Notes: generated by a model not told the origin, from the letters alone. DNA of 64,000 bases from Lewinella sp050633125 (GCF_050633125.1 NZ_JBOEFX010000001.1:46288-110287), one strand, 5' to 3'; counted from the stretch's first letter, positions 27,093 to 36,556 are shown. Numbers and translations: made by a program.

Positions 27093-27286
27093 GATGTCGT
27101 CTATTTCAATAAGTCAATCGGGGCAGTTTTCCATTTCAATAAGGATCACTGATTCAACGGCGCAAAGATAAAATGATTTCCCGCAATATGGTTGCTTGCT
27201 TCGTCGGGTGTCGGTCATTTTGTAAAATGCTTTTGGGGTTTGCAATAGATCACCTTGGATTTGCAATGAAATAAATGAACAGCGTA

Positions 27287-28348
27287 TTATTTATAACTCT
27301 CCAAATACCCAATCCCTTCTCTTCCCAGGCTGCCAAAAAACAAATGGCCGTTCCATTCCTGGACACTGCTGATCTGGGAAAACTTGCCATCGGGGTCTTG
27401 TATGTTATAGACCACTTCGCCTTGGCTATTGATGCCTAATACACCAGCATGAGTAGCAGGAGCTGGTTGTAGCCAATCAGGTAAACGTGCGATGACCTTA
27501 CGTAAGAAAGGCCACTCCGATAAATCATCAATGAGCGGATTACGGGGGCTGATCATAGCCAGCCAGAAAATGCCATCGCTCCCACGGCTAATTCCATCGG
27601 GAAAGGCAGGCAGTGCTTGTATGAAAGTATCTACTGTTCCTGTTTTTTCTCCCTTTAAATAATAACGCAAGGTGCGGTAACTGCTAGTTTCATTGACGAG
27701 CACAAAGGAAGTGTCTGCCGCCAGTGCTATGCCATTTGCAAAATAGAGCTTATCCAGTAGCAGGTCTACTTCTTTGGTGGCGGGATCGTATACGTATAGT
27801 TTCCCCACAGGAAGGTGTTCAAGTATATCTAATTTGTAAGACTCAATGGCCCAACGATCAGAGGCATCTGAAAAATATACTTTTCCATCAGGGCCTACTT
27901 CCAAGTCATCGGTAAAACCAAATGGTTTTCCATCATAACTGTTGACTAACTCCTCGAGTTGCCCGTCTGTTGAATAACGAAGCAGCCCCTTACGGGCATC
28001 AGCAATATAGAGGTTGCCAGCTTGGTCAAAGTCTAAGCCCAGTGGCCGGCCACCAGTATTAACCAACTCCACCGGGTCGGCTTTGGGGCTATCGTACATC
28101 AATAGCCTGCCATCGACTGCTGCACCGTATACCCTGCCGCTGGAATCAATAGCGATGTCTTCACATTCCGGGCAACTCAAGTGGCGCACTTCTACCGCTT
28201 GGAGTAATGTATTAGCGGCAAAGTCTCCAGTGTAACCCGGGTTGGGTGGAGTTGTCCATATTTCTGGTTCAAGAGATGTAGGCCAGAAAAGGAGATAAAG
28301 GAACAACGCTATAGAGATACTTGAGATGGTTTTTCTTAATAGTCTCAT
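27287..28348 (-). CDS. Strictosidine synthase/APMAP-like beta-propeller protein
   Basis: I place the start at the ATG at 28348, giving MRLLRKTISSISIALFLYLL, a clear N-terminal membrane anchor. The frame is open 23 codons further upstream with no signal-like sequence. The 353-residue protein is an SMP-30/strictosidine-synthase-like six-bladed propeller: RPLGLDFDQAGNLYIADA, DDLEVGPDGKVYFSDAS, YFANGIALAADTSFVLVNET, FPDGISRGSDGIFWLAM and PRNPLIDDL match the animal/plant APMAP pattern closely. These proteins have been linked to arylesterase or lactonase activity. It should face the periplasm. The partner genes are unrelated. Confidence 0.82.
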   Translation of the reverse strand: MRLLRKTISSISIALFLYLLFWPTSLEPEIWTTPPNPGYTGDFAANTLLQAVEVRHLSCPECEDIAIDSSGRVYGAAVDGRLLMYDSPKADPVELVNTGGRPLGLDFDQAGNLYIADARKGLLRYSTDGQLEELVNSYDGKPFGFTDDLEVGPDGKVYFSDASDRWAIESYKLDILEHLPVGKLYVYDPATKEVDLLLDKLYFANGIALAADTSFVLVNETSSYRTLRYYLKGEKTGTVDTFIQALPAFPDGISRGSDGIFWLAMISPRNPLIDDLSEWPFLRKVIARLPDWLQPAPATHAGVLGINSQGEVVYNIQDPDGKFSQISSVQEWNGHLFFGSLGREGIGYLESYK

Positions 28349-28493
28349 TATTAAAATGTTGTGTTTTGTCCGCTGGTGGGTTTTTTGTAAGGTAGAATGA
28401 TAGGGATTAAGATACAACCAATAAGTTAACCACTCATCGAGGAAGAAAGATAGATTCCTTTATCTTTATGGCTTCCTTAAATTTCACTCCTTT

Positions 28494-29816
28494 ATGCAGT
28501 ATCTTAAATGGTTCTTGATAGTTGTTGTCATCCTTTTAGTAGGTGGATATTGGTATGCTCACCCTTTACTAAAGGTAGGCGCGGGTTATGCGGCTAAGAT
28601 GGCCTGTTCTTGTCATTACATACAAGGCCGAGATTTGGAAAACATCAAGGCTGAAGATCTGAATTATTCTGCATTACCGTTGGTGAAATTGTCTCATAAT
28701 CAAGAAAAGAAAACCATTAAGGCTTCTTTCTTTGGCTTGATTTCTCAGCGAGCACAGTTTATTGAAGGAAGAGGGTGTGTATTGATCGTTGACGAAAATC
28801 AGCCGATGCCAACGGAGGTCTCTGCTTCTCCAATGGCTGCTATCGTGACGCCTTTGCCTACTTACGATACACTGCCCAAAGGACTAAATAAGGAAGCCTT
28901 GGAACAAGCCGTACAGAATGCTTTTCTGTCCCTACCTGGTGGAGGTACTCGTGGCCTGGTCATACTACACGATGGACATCTGATTCACGAAAAGTACGCT
29001 CCGGGTTTTACCAAAGATACACGCCTGTTGGGTTGGTCCATGACGAAAAGTATTACCAATGCACTGGTGGGGGTGTTAGTGAAAAATGGACAGTTGAGTT
29101 TGCAGCAGGATCACCTTTTTCCTGAATGGGAAGAAGATGAGCGTGCCAACATTACCTTGGCAGATTTATTACATATGAACAGTGGTTTGGAATGGAATGA
29201 AGCTTACGGCGGTGTATCTGATGCTACAAAAATGTTGTATACTCAGCCTGATATGGCTGCATATAGCCGTGCCAAGCCAGCCGCATTTACACCAAATACC
29301 AACTGGGTATATTCGTCTGGTACGACCAACTTGCTGAGTGATCTTATTCGTCAAACATTGGGAAATGATCAAGCCTATCACAATTTGGTGCAGGACAGCC
29401 TTTTTAATACGATAGGCATGCATTCTGCGCAAATGGAAAGCGACCAATCTGGTACTTTCGTTGGCTCTAGCTATGGCTGGGCTACGGCTCGTGATTGGGC
29501 ACGTTTTGGGCAACTGTATTTACAAGACGGCCAATGGGATGGCTATCCTGTACTGCCAGCGGGTTGGGTAGACTTTTCACGAGAAGTCGCTGCTGGTTCT
29601 GAGGGCGTTTATGGCGCTCAAATATGGTTGCCAGATCCCGAAGAGCTGAGTGATGTGCCCAGCGATCTTTTTATGTTTCGAGGATACCAGGATCAACGGA
29701 TTGTTATCATTCCTTCCCGCAAGGTTGTAATGGTACGTTTGGGAATGAACGAGGACAAAACTTTTCCCTTAGGTAAGTTTATTGACGAGGTTTTGGCAGC
29801 GCTGCCTCCTAACTAA
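28494..29816 (+). CDS. Serine beta-lactamase-like hydrolase (6-aminohexanoate-dimer hydrolase branch)
   Basis: This 440-residue protein has an N-terminal transmembrane anchor (about 5-22) and a beta-lactamase/transpeptidase-like domain from about 130. The SxxK motif is S182-M-T-K185 in LLGWSMTKSITNAL, and YSSGT supplies the Tyr of the YxN/YxS motif. LLHMNSGLEW is typical of class C-like esterases and EstB/NylB-type hydrolases. A Cys cluster, KMACSCHY, follows the anchor. The substrate is unknown, and antibiotic resistance should not be assumed. Its stop codon overlaps the stop of the convergent aminotransferase gene. Confidence 0.83.
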   Translation: MQYLKWFLIVVVILLVGGYWYAHPLLKVGAGYAAKMACSCHYIQGRDLENIKAEDLNYSALPLVKLSHNQEKKTIKASFFGLISQRAQFIEGRGCVLIVDENQPMPTEVSASPMAAIVTPLPTYDTLPKGLNKEALEQAVQNAFLSLPGGGTRGLVILHDGHLIHEKYAPGFTKDTRLLGWSMTKSITNALVGVLVKNGQLSLQQDHLFPEWEEDERANITLADLLHMNSGLEWNEAYGGVSDATKMLYTQPDMAAYSRAKPAAFTPNTNWVYSSGTTNLLSDLIRQTLGNDQAYHNLVQDSLFNTIGMHSAQMESDQSGTFVGSSYGWATARDWARFGQLYLQDGQWDGYPVLPAGWVDFSREVAAGSEGVYGAQIWLPDPEELSDVPSDLFMFRGYQDQRIVIIPSRKVVMVRLGMNEDKTFPLGKFIDEVLAALPPN

Positions 29817-30715
29817 AAGGCTGGAATTTTCACACCTTCTACTTCGGTCAACGCCCGGAAATGAGCGGATATTTTTTCCAGTAGCTGTTCTCCTGAACGG
29901 TTAATGATGTTCCGGCCATCAATACTTTCTACGCGGGTTAATTCCCCCATTGTACCGGTGGTGAACACTTCGTCGGCGGTATAAAACTCAGTAAGGGAAA
30001 GCCGTTTTTCAGCATGTGGAATATTATTCTCTTTGCAGAGCCTAAGGATGGTTCTTCGAGTAATACCAGGAAGACAATAGTCTGCATGAGGGGTATAGAC
30101 TACTCCGCGGTGTATGCAAAAAACATTCACACCATTGGCTTCAGCTATGTAGCCATCAGTATCCAGCATTAGGCCAGCATCAGCGCCGGCATAGTTGGCC
30201 TCTATTTTGGCCAGAATGTTATTCAATAGGTTATTGTGGTGAATTTTACTGTCGAGATGCATGGGAGAATTCCGCCGCGTCGAGCTAGTCGCCAACTTAA
30301 TAGATGGAGGATATACAGGTGGCTTAAATTCTGCCAGAACAATCAGAGTGCAACCATATTGATTGAGACGAGGGTCCATCCCAGAGGTGATCTTCCGGCC
30401 TCGGGTGAGCGTAAGCCGGATATGCACGCCATCACGCATCTGATTGGCCTTTAGGGTCTGGAAAATTGCATCCGTAATAAAATCATTATCGGGAATAGCC
30501 TTGAAGTCCAAGGCATGAGCCGAAAGTTGTAGTCGCTCAAGATGCTGCTCTAAGTGGAAAATTCTGCCATCATAAACCCTTATGCCTTCCCATACGGCAT
30601 CACCTCCCTGAACAACACTATCGAAAACACTTACTTTGGCATCATCACGGTGTACCAAAGTTCCGTCTACATAGACGATAAGATTTTCGTTCTTTGGATT
30701 GAGTTGTTGAAGCAT
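29813..30715 (-). CDS. Class IV pyridoxal-phosphate aminotransferase (IlvE/D-amino acid type)
   Basis: This 300-residue fold-type IV enzyme has the PLP lysine at K157 in LDSKIHHNNLLNNILAK, the phosphate-binding region DGYIAEANGVNVFCI with its conserved Glu, LPGITRRTILRLC, and TTGTMGELTRVESIDGR. The family includes branched-chain aminotransferase, D-amino acid aminotransferase and aminodeoxychorismate lyase. RLTLTRG and the surrounding residues favour a branched-chain or broad-specificity aminotransferase, but I do not assign one. It is cytoplasmic and monocistronic. Confidence 0.85.
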   Translation of the reverse strand: MLQQLNPKNENLIVYVDGTLVHRDDAKVSVFDSVVQGGDAVWEGIRVYDGRIFHLEQHLERLQLSAHALDFKAIPDNDFITDAIFQTLKANQMRDGVHIRLTLTRGRKITSGMDPRLNQYGCTLIVLAEFKPPVYPPSIKLATSSTRRNSPMHLDSKIHHNNLLNNILAKIEANYAGADAGLMLDTDGYIAEANGVNVFCIHRGVVYTPHADYCLPGITRRTILRLCKENNIPHAEKRLSLTEFYTADEVFTTGTMGELTRVESIDGRNIINRSGEQLLEKISAHFRALTEVEGVKIPAF

Positions 30716-30836
30716 TTTTTATTACTTGTTACAGTGGATTCTTAAAATTAATGGATATGGTAACTATCCCCGCATTTAAAGCTGGAAGTGGGAGTGTTTT
30801 CGCACCCCGCACAAAAAAACGCACCCCGCACCCTCC

Positions 30837-32582
30837 CTAAAACCTCCCTTCCTGATTGTACAATTCTTCTTCTAGAAGGAGCGCTTCTTCGCCGATGTTT
30901 TTCCAGTCAATATAACGCTCTAATTCGTAGTTGTCTAGCCGGTTGTGGTAGAAGTAGAGAACCTTAAAACTGGCACTAACGATACGTTCTTTCTTGTCGT
31001 AATAAAGAGGGTTGGAAACATGGAAATTTCCCAAGTGTTTGATACCATCCTGCAAAATGAAATCTACTGCTTCGTGAATATCTGGCGAAAGTTTCACTTC
31101 TTCGAGTCGTTCCATTACCAGTAAACGGTTGCGTAACTGATTAATGACATCTCCGAGAGCTGCTTTGGGGAATACAAACTCTTCCGCAGGTAAGCGCAGT
31201 ATGCCGTAAAGGTCTAGTTGCGGGTTTTGGTGCTCTAGCAATCGGAAGGCAGCAAAAGCAACGAGATGGCTGGTCAATACGATATTATCCTTGTGATAAC
31301 GGTCAACAATGCGATCACCTAGCAAACTAGTATACTCTGCTTCACGTTGTAAGTCTTCATTGACTTCTCCCTTGGCATTCAGGAAATATTCTGAGACATC
31401 CACTTTGCGACCGTGCTGGTCATAGCTATTGCCTTGTTCATCAACTGGGTTGCCCAAAACATCCATCGGCTGCCCAAAAGACAAGGTAATATTGTTTCCT
31501 TTGGAGAATACTTTCCAGGCAAACTGGAGTACCCGAAACGGGCTGTAAGAGTTGTCTTTGGTTTTGAGGTATTGTTCTTTACCAATCTGGCGGAGGTGTT
31601 GCTCGATAAGGAACTCTGCCTCCAGGACAAAATGGTAACCCAAAACCAATGGGACAATAAAGACTTTTTCATCTCGGCCTTCCTGGAAAATAGCCCTTTG
31701 CGCTTCCACAGTAGTCCCCAGTAGCCCTAGTTTTAGTTTGTCTTCCAGTTTGCCTGATCGGGAACGAGTGCCACCAGGGAAGAACAAACTATTGATTCCT
31801 CGTTTGATTGATAGCATACTCATCGCCTTGAGGGTCTCCAGGTAGATGCCATTTTTTTTGCGGCGATCTACCCGGTAAGCACCGAGGCGATTCATGAAAT
31901 AAGCTGTATAACCAGTATTGTATAGATTGAGACCAGCGCCGTAACTGAACGAAGGCAAACCCATGTAGGTGTCCATGGCATACCCGATCAGAATGGAGTC
32001 GAGGTTACTAAAGTGGGTAGGTACAACAACAACAGTACCTTGCTTAAAAAGCTTGCGTACTTTTTCTACTTCACCCTCTACGGCGAGTTTTTCGGTGAGC
32101 CGGTGTTTCCGACCCCACAATCCCCGCACAGAACGCAATGCTGCGGTATTGAGCAGACGCGTAAAAAAGAAGGTTAAAAAGCGGCGGGCAAAAAGGAACG
32201 TTTTAATCCTGAAAGTTCCCACAATTTCTTCGGCATAGCGAAGAATAATCTGATGCAGGTGTTCACGATTGATTTGATCAACTTCCTCAGGTTTGTGGTC
32301 CATTGCCAAGCGGACATGCCGGTGACTTAGCCGCCGCCAAAATTGCTTTTCTTTTGGAGGGTCAACTTTCCACGGCTCTTCTTTGATCCGGATGCGCTCC
32401 GTATAAATAGTTTTTGAGATGAGGTCCCTGGTCTTGGAAGGGGATTGGCCCATTAGCCTTTCAAGGGTATATTTCTCAATTTCTTGAACAAAGGCACGGC
32501 GATCTTCACTGAGTCGGTAGATCGGCCAGTCTTCAATGTCATCGATGACGGGAGGTAGGATGGTGTTACTACGCTTTCTCAT
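30837..32582 (-). CDS. PlsB-like glycerol-3-phosphate/lysophosphatidate acyltransferase
   Basis: This 581-residue protein has the acyltransferase HX4D motif in VVVPTHFSNLDSILIGYAM and the glycerol-phosphate-binding block LFFPGGTRSRSGKLEDKLKL. PLVLGYHFVLEAEFLIEQH and ITLSFGQPMDVLG follow. The size and the region before HX4D resemble the PlsB/DHAPAT group rather than the short PlsC. It is a peripheral membrane protein of phospholipid synthesis. Its ATG overlaps the engB stop codon (ATGA), so the two are translationally coupled. Confidence 0.85.
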   Translation of the reverse strand: MRKRSNTILPPVIDDIEDWPIYRLSEDRRAFVQEIEKYTLERLMGQSPSKTRDLISKTIYTERIRIKEEPWKVDPPKEKQFWRRLSHRHVRLAMDHKPEEVDQINREHLHQIILRYAEEIVGTFRIKTFLFARRFLTFFFTRLLNTAALRSVRGLWGRKHRLTEKLAVEGEVEKVRKLFKQGTVVVVPTHFSNLDSILIGYAMDTYMGLPSFSYGAGLNLYNTGYTAYFMNRLGAYRVDRRKKNGIYLETLKAMSMLSIKRGINSLFFPGGTRSRSGKLEDKLKLGLLGTTVEAQRAIFQEGRDEKVFIVPLVLGYHFVLEAEFLIEQHLRQIGKEQYLKTKDNSYSPFRVLQFAWKVFSKGNNITLSFGQPMDVLGNPVDEQGNSYDQHGRKVDVSEYFLNAKGEVNEDLQREAEYTSLLGDRIVDRYHKDNIVLTSHLVAFAAFRLLEHQNPQLDLYGILRLPAEEFVFPKAALGDVINQLRNRLLVMERLEEVKLSPDIHEAVDFILQDGIKHLGNFHVSNPLYYDKKERIVSASFKVLYFYHNRLDNYELERYIDWKNIGEEALLLEEELYNQEGRF

Positions 32583-33181
32583 GGCTCAATGCGATCTAGC
32601 GTTTCTTCAATGATTTTTAGAATTTCTTCCCGACCTACTCGTGTATTAGCACTTGAAGGAATCCCCGGAGGGAGCTCTTCCCAGAATTCTAACAAGGCAG
32701 CAGTGATAGCCTCGATATTCGCCTCCAGTTCGTGGGGCTTGGTACGGTCAGTTTTGGTATAAACAATGATAAAAGGTACGCCAATTTCCCCAAGCCAGTT
32801 GATGAAGTCAATGTCTACTTTTTGGGGCCCAATATTACCATCCAATAAGACAAAAACACATTGTACGCTCAACCTTTTCTTAAAATAAAAATCCATCATT
32901 AGGCGCCACTGCTTACGCAGCTTCTTGGACACCCTGGCGTAGCCGTAACCGGGTAAGTCCACCAGGTACCAACTATCATTGATGAGGTAATAATTCAGAT
33001 GCTGTGTTTTTCCGGGGACATTGGAAATTCGCGCCAAATCTTTACGCTCAGTAAGCATATTGATAAGTGATGATTTTCCTACGTTTGACCGTCCTATGAA
33101 AGCAAACTCAGGCTTCCCATCTTGTGGTGCTTGGCGTTGCTCCGGAAAACTTCCCTTAAATTCTATTTCGTGAATGACCAT
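32579..33181 (-). CDS. engB: Ribosome biogenesis GTPase EngB/YsxC
   Basis: The start is placed at the ATG at 33181 (MVIHEIEFKGSFPEQRQAPQ), where EngB proteins normally begin; the upstream open frame adds 27 unrelated codons. The 200-residue protein has G1 FIGRSNVGKSSLI, G2 around the Thr of PGKTQHLNYYLI, G3 VDLPGYGYARVSK, G4 YTKTDRTK and G5 PSSANTRVG. It acts in assembly of the large ribosomal subunit. It is coupled to the acyltransferase gene by overlapping codons. Confidence 0.95.
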   Translation of the reverse strand: MVIHEIEFKGSFPEQRQAPQDGKPEFAFIGRSNVGKSSLINMLTERKDLARISNVPGKTQHLNYYLINDSWYLVDLPGYGYARVSKKLRKQWRLMMDFYFKKRLSVQCVFVLLDGNIGPQKVDIDFINWLGEIGVPFIIVYTKTDRTKPHELEANIEAITAALLEFWEELPPGIPSSANTRVGREEILKIIEETLDRIEP

Positions 33182-33364
33182 TTTTTCTTTTATGCTAAAG
33201 ACAAACATAAGCAATTTCCCCGCAAGTGTAAAGCGTCGATTAAAGGCACATAGGAATTCCATGTTATAAACAAAAAAACAATAACACTGTTGGTTGACAA
33301 ATGAGATAAGGCGAAACGCTTAACTTTAGCAGATTTTTCAAATACATATAAATACAGAAATAGG

Positions 33365-34642
33365 ATGAAACCATTTTTACCAAATTTTGCGTGGTCGATT
33401 TTTAGCCCACAATCGATCAGGTTTTTATTTATACCACTACTCGTTTTGGGTGCAATAAGCTTTGCCAATGCCCAAGCTTACCCTGGTTGTGATGATATTC
33501 GCTATCGCACAGATGTCTTTACCGAAGTACAATCCACCTTAGGCTTGTCGTACGGTTCTGGTACGACCATTGCAGGGAATACCCAGGAGCTTTTTCTGGA
33601 TGTTTACGAGCCTGTTGGTGACGAGCAGGCGATTCGCCCGGTAATTATCCTTGCCTTTGGCGGGAGCTTTATCTCCGGCGAGCGAGAAGACTTGGCCGGA
33701 CTTTGTGAGTCTTATGCCCGACGGGGCTTTGTAGCCGTGAGTATTGATTACCGTTTGTACGATCTTCCATTGATTCCATTCCCTACTTCTGATGAAATGC
33801 GGGATGTAGTGGTACGATCAATCTCTGATTTCAAAGCTGCGATCCGCTATATGCGGGAAGATGCCGCTACGAGCAACACCTTTCGGGTTGATCCTGATAT
33901 GGTATTTATAGGTGGTGTGTCTGCTGGTGGTATTGCTGCGGCACATACTGCTGTATTGGACGAAACAGACGATATTGATGCAGATCTACTGGCACTTATC
34001 GAAGCCAATGGTGGATTCACAGGGAACTCTAGTGATAATACAGAGTACTCGAATGAAGTGCAGGGCTATATCAGCTTATCTGGTGCATTGAACGACGCTT
34101 CCTGGATGGATGAAAATGATCCTCCTTTTGCGAGCGTTCATGACGATATGGATATCGTTGTTCCTTACAACACTGGTTTTGCGAGTTTGTTAGGAGTGCA
34201 AATCGTGTATTTAGAGGGAAGCCTTCAACTTCAGCTAAAGGGAGATAGCCTTGATATCCCCAACCGTCTATTGACCATCGAGAATAGCTTTGATCACGTT
34301 AGCTATTTTGGTACTCCTGAAGAATACACGGCTACGATAGATTTTACAACAGAATTTTTGCAGGACATTATGTGTGAGCAACTTGTTGGTACCAATGACC
34401 AGCCGGAAGTATTAGGTGGTATCCGTAATTTCCCAAATCCTGCTACTGATCGTATCCAGGTGACTAACCCAGAAGGACTGCTACTCAATTTGAGCCTTTT
34501 CAATAGCATGGGCCAAAGGGTGACACAACGCCAGAATACCACCGAATTAATGGTGGGGCAGTTACCCGCTGGTATCTATTGGCTTCATGTAGAGGACTAT
34601 GCTACCCGAGCCAGTACGATACAGAAGGTGATCATTAAGTAG
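33365..34642 (+). CDS. Secreted alpha/beta-hydrolase (carboxylesterase-like) with T9SS sorting domain
   Basis: This 425-residue protein has a signal peptide (core about 19-36, ending FANAQ). The hydrolase core at about 50-335 shows FGGSFISGERED (oxyanion loop), GGVSAGGIAA (nucleophile Ser in GxSAGG) and SFDHVSYFG (catalytic His). The C-terminal T9SS sorting domain reads RNFPNPATDRIQVTNPEG, with GQLPAGIYWLHVE. It is probably an extracellular or surface esterase. A weak promoter-like pair, TTG (33294-33296) and TAACTTTAG (33321-33329), lies upstream. It is divergent from engB. Confidence 0.85.
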   Translation: MKPFLPNFAWSIFSPQSIRFLFIPLLVLGAISFANAQAYPGCDDIRYRTDVFTEVQSTLGLSYGSGTTIAGNTQELFLDVYEPVGDEQAIRPVIILAFGGSFISGEREDLAGLCESYARRGFVAVSIDYRLYDLPLIPFPTSDEMRDVVVRSISDFKAAIRYMREDAATSNTFRVDPDMVFIGGVSAGGIAAAHTAVLDETDDIDADLLALIEANGGFTGNSSDNTEYSNEVQGYISLSGALNDASWMDENDPPFASVHDDMDIVVPYNTGFASLLGVQIVYLEGSLQLQLKGDSLDIPNRLLTIENSFDHVSYFGTPEEYTATIDFTTEFLQDIMCEQLVGTNDQPEVLGGIRNFPNPATDRIQVTNPEGLLLNLSLFNSMGQRVTQRQNTTELMVGQLPAGIYWLHVEDYATRASTIQKVIIK

Positions 34643-34692
34643 CGCGACCAAATGTGTAAATGCATAAATGTATTTATACAAACGATGTCCTT

Positions 34693-34732
34693 TACCCGCA
34701 GCGGCCTTGGCAAAGCAAGGCCACTGCGGGTA
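34693..34732. terminator. GC-rich hairpin after the esterase gene
   Basis: Arms TACCCGCAGCGGCCTTG and CAAGGCCACTGCGGGTA pair with one mismatch around a 6-nt loop. It lies 50 nt after the esterase stop, in the convergent gap with GH32. There is no T-run, so it may act together with the AT palindrome at 34789. Confidence 0.6.
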
Positions 34733-34788
34733 TCAATTGGACGGTAGATCAACAGCCACATCTAGCCCTTGTTTGGAGTCGACAATTT

Positions 34789-34811
34789 TAGTTTTTTTTT
34801 AAAAAAAACTA
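34789..34811. terminator. A/T palindrome between convergent genes
   Basis: TAG, nine T, eight A and CTA form a 23-bp near-perfect palindrome, 39 nt from the GH32 stop. It would supply a T-run for transcripts from either side and may be a bidirectional terminator. Confidence 0.5.
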
Positions 34812-34849
34812 TGTGTCTATATGGTGAGAATTCCATGTTTGACAGAGAA

Positions 34850-36448
34850 CTACCAAACCCCCTCCAAAGGATAAACGTCCAACCGCTGCACCGCTACGCC
34901 TTCGTCAGTGAAAAAACGAATGGTCGTGAAATCTTCCGTCGGAAAAAAGATATCCGTGATAGCCGTCAGCCCATCATCGGCAATGAGCTCGGCCGAACTT
35001 ACGTCTAAAACGAGGTGCATCGTAATCAAGACACCCTCCAGTTGCTTAGGCGCGTAGTGTATTTCTTGGGCAAATTTTTCTGAAAAATCATGATTACCTG
35101 CTTTGGTACGATCACTGAAATAGGCTTGCATATCAGCGTTGTAACCTATTCGATAAACTTCCCCTTTGGTGTTGAGTAACTCAAATCCAAAACTACCAGT
35201 AGCGTCGGTAGCTACCTCAAGGATAATTTCCAGTTTCTGTGGATCAACTCCTAGATCGTGTGTTGTTCCGGGACTTGTATTGATCGTGATTTCCTTTTTT
35301 TCTCCTCGAATGCTTTGTAGCTCCTGTGGGAAAAATTGTGCTAAACGCGGCCCCATCGCTGTCGCTTTAACTTGAAATTGGCGAGGCAAGGTCATTGCAC
35401 TTCGCCATAGCTGTGTGGGCACTACTTGTGCGTAGTCCCAATTACTCATCCAACCCATGAATATCCGACGGCCATCTTCTTGTGGAATATCTGACCATGT
35501 TACTCCAGCATAGTTGTCGCGACCGTAATCTACCCAACAAGCGGCAACACGACTGGTGTCTTTTCGAGCCTGGCGCGCCATTTCAGCACCAAACTCTTGA
35601 TCTAAACGGAAACGTTGCCCATCAAATTCACCAATGAAATATTGAGTAGCAGATCCACCATTGGGCCCACCAGGGTTGATACTAACGAGTAAAACCCATT
35701 TCCTACCCCCCGTTTCACTAATGGTAACGGGGAACAAATCTGGGCATTCCCACACGCCACCATGAGCACCACGGTTTTTACCGAATTGACTGAGGTAGTT
35801 CCACTTTTTTAAATCTTTTGAAGCATAAAACATGACTTGATCCTGTGCAGCGAGTACCATTATCCATTGGCGATTATCTGCATCCCAGATGACCTTGGGG
35901 TCACGAAAATCCCGAATCCCAGGGTTAGGAACCACGGGGTTGTTTTCGTACTTCGTCCAGGTGCGCCCTCGGTCGTTGCTGTAGGCAATGGCCTGACTCT
36001 GGAAGTCGATAGCACCACTCTTCTCTCCCTCGGGGTCATGATAGGTGAAAATGGCTACGAGTGGTGGTTCTCCATCGTCACTAAAACCACTGGTATTGTC
36101 CCAATCGACAACCGCACTGCCCGAGAAAATGTAGCCTTTCTCGTCAGGGGCTATTCCTATAGGCAAATGTTCCCAGTGAGCAAGGTCTTTACTTACGGCA
36201 TGCCCCCAATGCATGGGCCCCCATACTGTACTGTCTGGATAATATTGATAGAACAAATGGTACTCATTGTCAAAAAAGACCATTCCGTTTGGGTCATTCA
36301 TCCAATGAGTAGGAGGGGAGAAGTGGAGTTGTGGCCGGTGTTGTTCCAGGTAAGTTGGGCCAGTTTTAGCATCTTCTATTTTCTCCCTTTTACAGGTTGT
36401 AAAAAACGTAACGGCGATGAGTAAGATTAATAGTTTTTTGGCGTACAT
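34850..36448 (-). CDS. GH32 fructan hydrolase (levanase/inulinase/invertase type), lipoprotein
   Basis: I choose the ATG at 36448, which gives MYAKKLLILLIAVTFFTTCK, a lipoprotein signal with Cys19. The open frame runs 123 codons further upstream through a palindromic repeat and the end of the MFS gene and lacks signal-like sequence. The 532-residue enzyme has all GH32 motifs: WMNDPNG (nucleophile D52), the FRDPKV stabiliser Asp and WECPDLF acid/base Glu, in a five-bladed propeller, then a C-terminal beta-sandwich. It cleaves beta-fructosides outside the inner membrane. The sugar porter gene precedes it by 161 bp on the same strand. Confidence 0.93.
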   Translation of the reverse strand: MYAKKLLILLIAVTFFTTCKREKIEDAKTGPTYLEQHRPQLHFSPPTHWMNDPNGMVFFDNEYHLFYQYYPDSTVWGPMHWGHAVSKDLAHWEHLPIGIAPDEKGYIFSGSAVVDWDNTSGFSDDGEPPLVAIFTYHDPEGEKSGAIDFQSQAIAYSNDRGRTWTKYENNPVVPNPGIRDFRDPKVIWDADNRQWIMVLAAQDQVMFYASKDLKKWNYLSQFGKNRGAHGGVWECPDLFPVTISETGGRKWVLLVSINPGGPNGGSATQYFIGEFDGQRFRLDQEFGAEMARQARKDTSRVAACWVDYGRDNYAGVTWSDIPQEDGRRIFMGWMSNWDYAQVVPTQLWRSAMTLPRQFQVKATAMGPRLAQFFPQELQSIRGEKKEITINTSPGTTHDLGVDPQKLEIILEVATDATGSFGFELLNTKGEVYRIGYNADMQAYFSDRTKAGNHDFSEKFAQEIHYAPKQLEGVLITMHLVLDVSSAELIADDGLTAITDIFFPTEDFTTIRFFTDEGVAVQRLDVYPLEGVW

Positions 36449-36483
36449 AGTAATTAGCGATTGTTGTTTTTGTTTTCTCTTTT

Positions 36484-36556
36484 GTGCTCGCTGCGCTTGC
36501 GGTTGGTGTTTATTCCGATTTTCGGGTAAGCACCAACCGCGAATGCGAGTGAGCAC
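36484..36556. repeat. 73-bp palindromic element between MFS porter and GH32 genes
   Basis: GTGCTCGCTGCGCTTGCGG with TTGGTG (36484-36508) pairs with CACCAACCGCGAATGCGAGT and GAGCAC (36531-36556) around a 22-nt loop. It lies in the 161-bp gap within the fructan unit. Similar seeds occur at 19208-19294. It is probably a dispersed palindromic repeat and may affect mRNA stability. Confidence 0.6.

Noticed and set aside
28494..29816. Calling this gene a true antibiotic beta-lactamase
   Set aside because: It has a membrane anchor and motifs of the EstB/NylB-like hydrolase branch; the SxxK and YxS motifs alone do not show beta-lactam hydrolysis.
33290..33301. TTGGTTGACAAA, one mismatch from the GntR operator, upstream of the esterase gene
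   Set aside because: It is a single site with no tandem partner and the gene has no link to alginate; it is probably chance.
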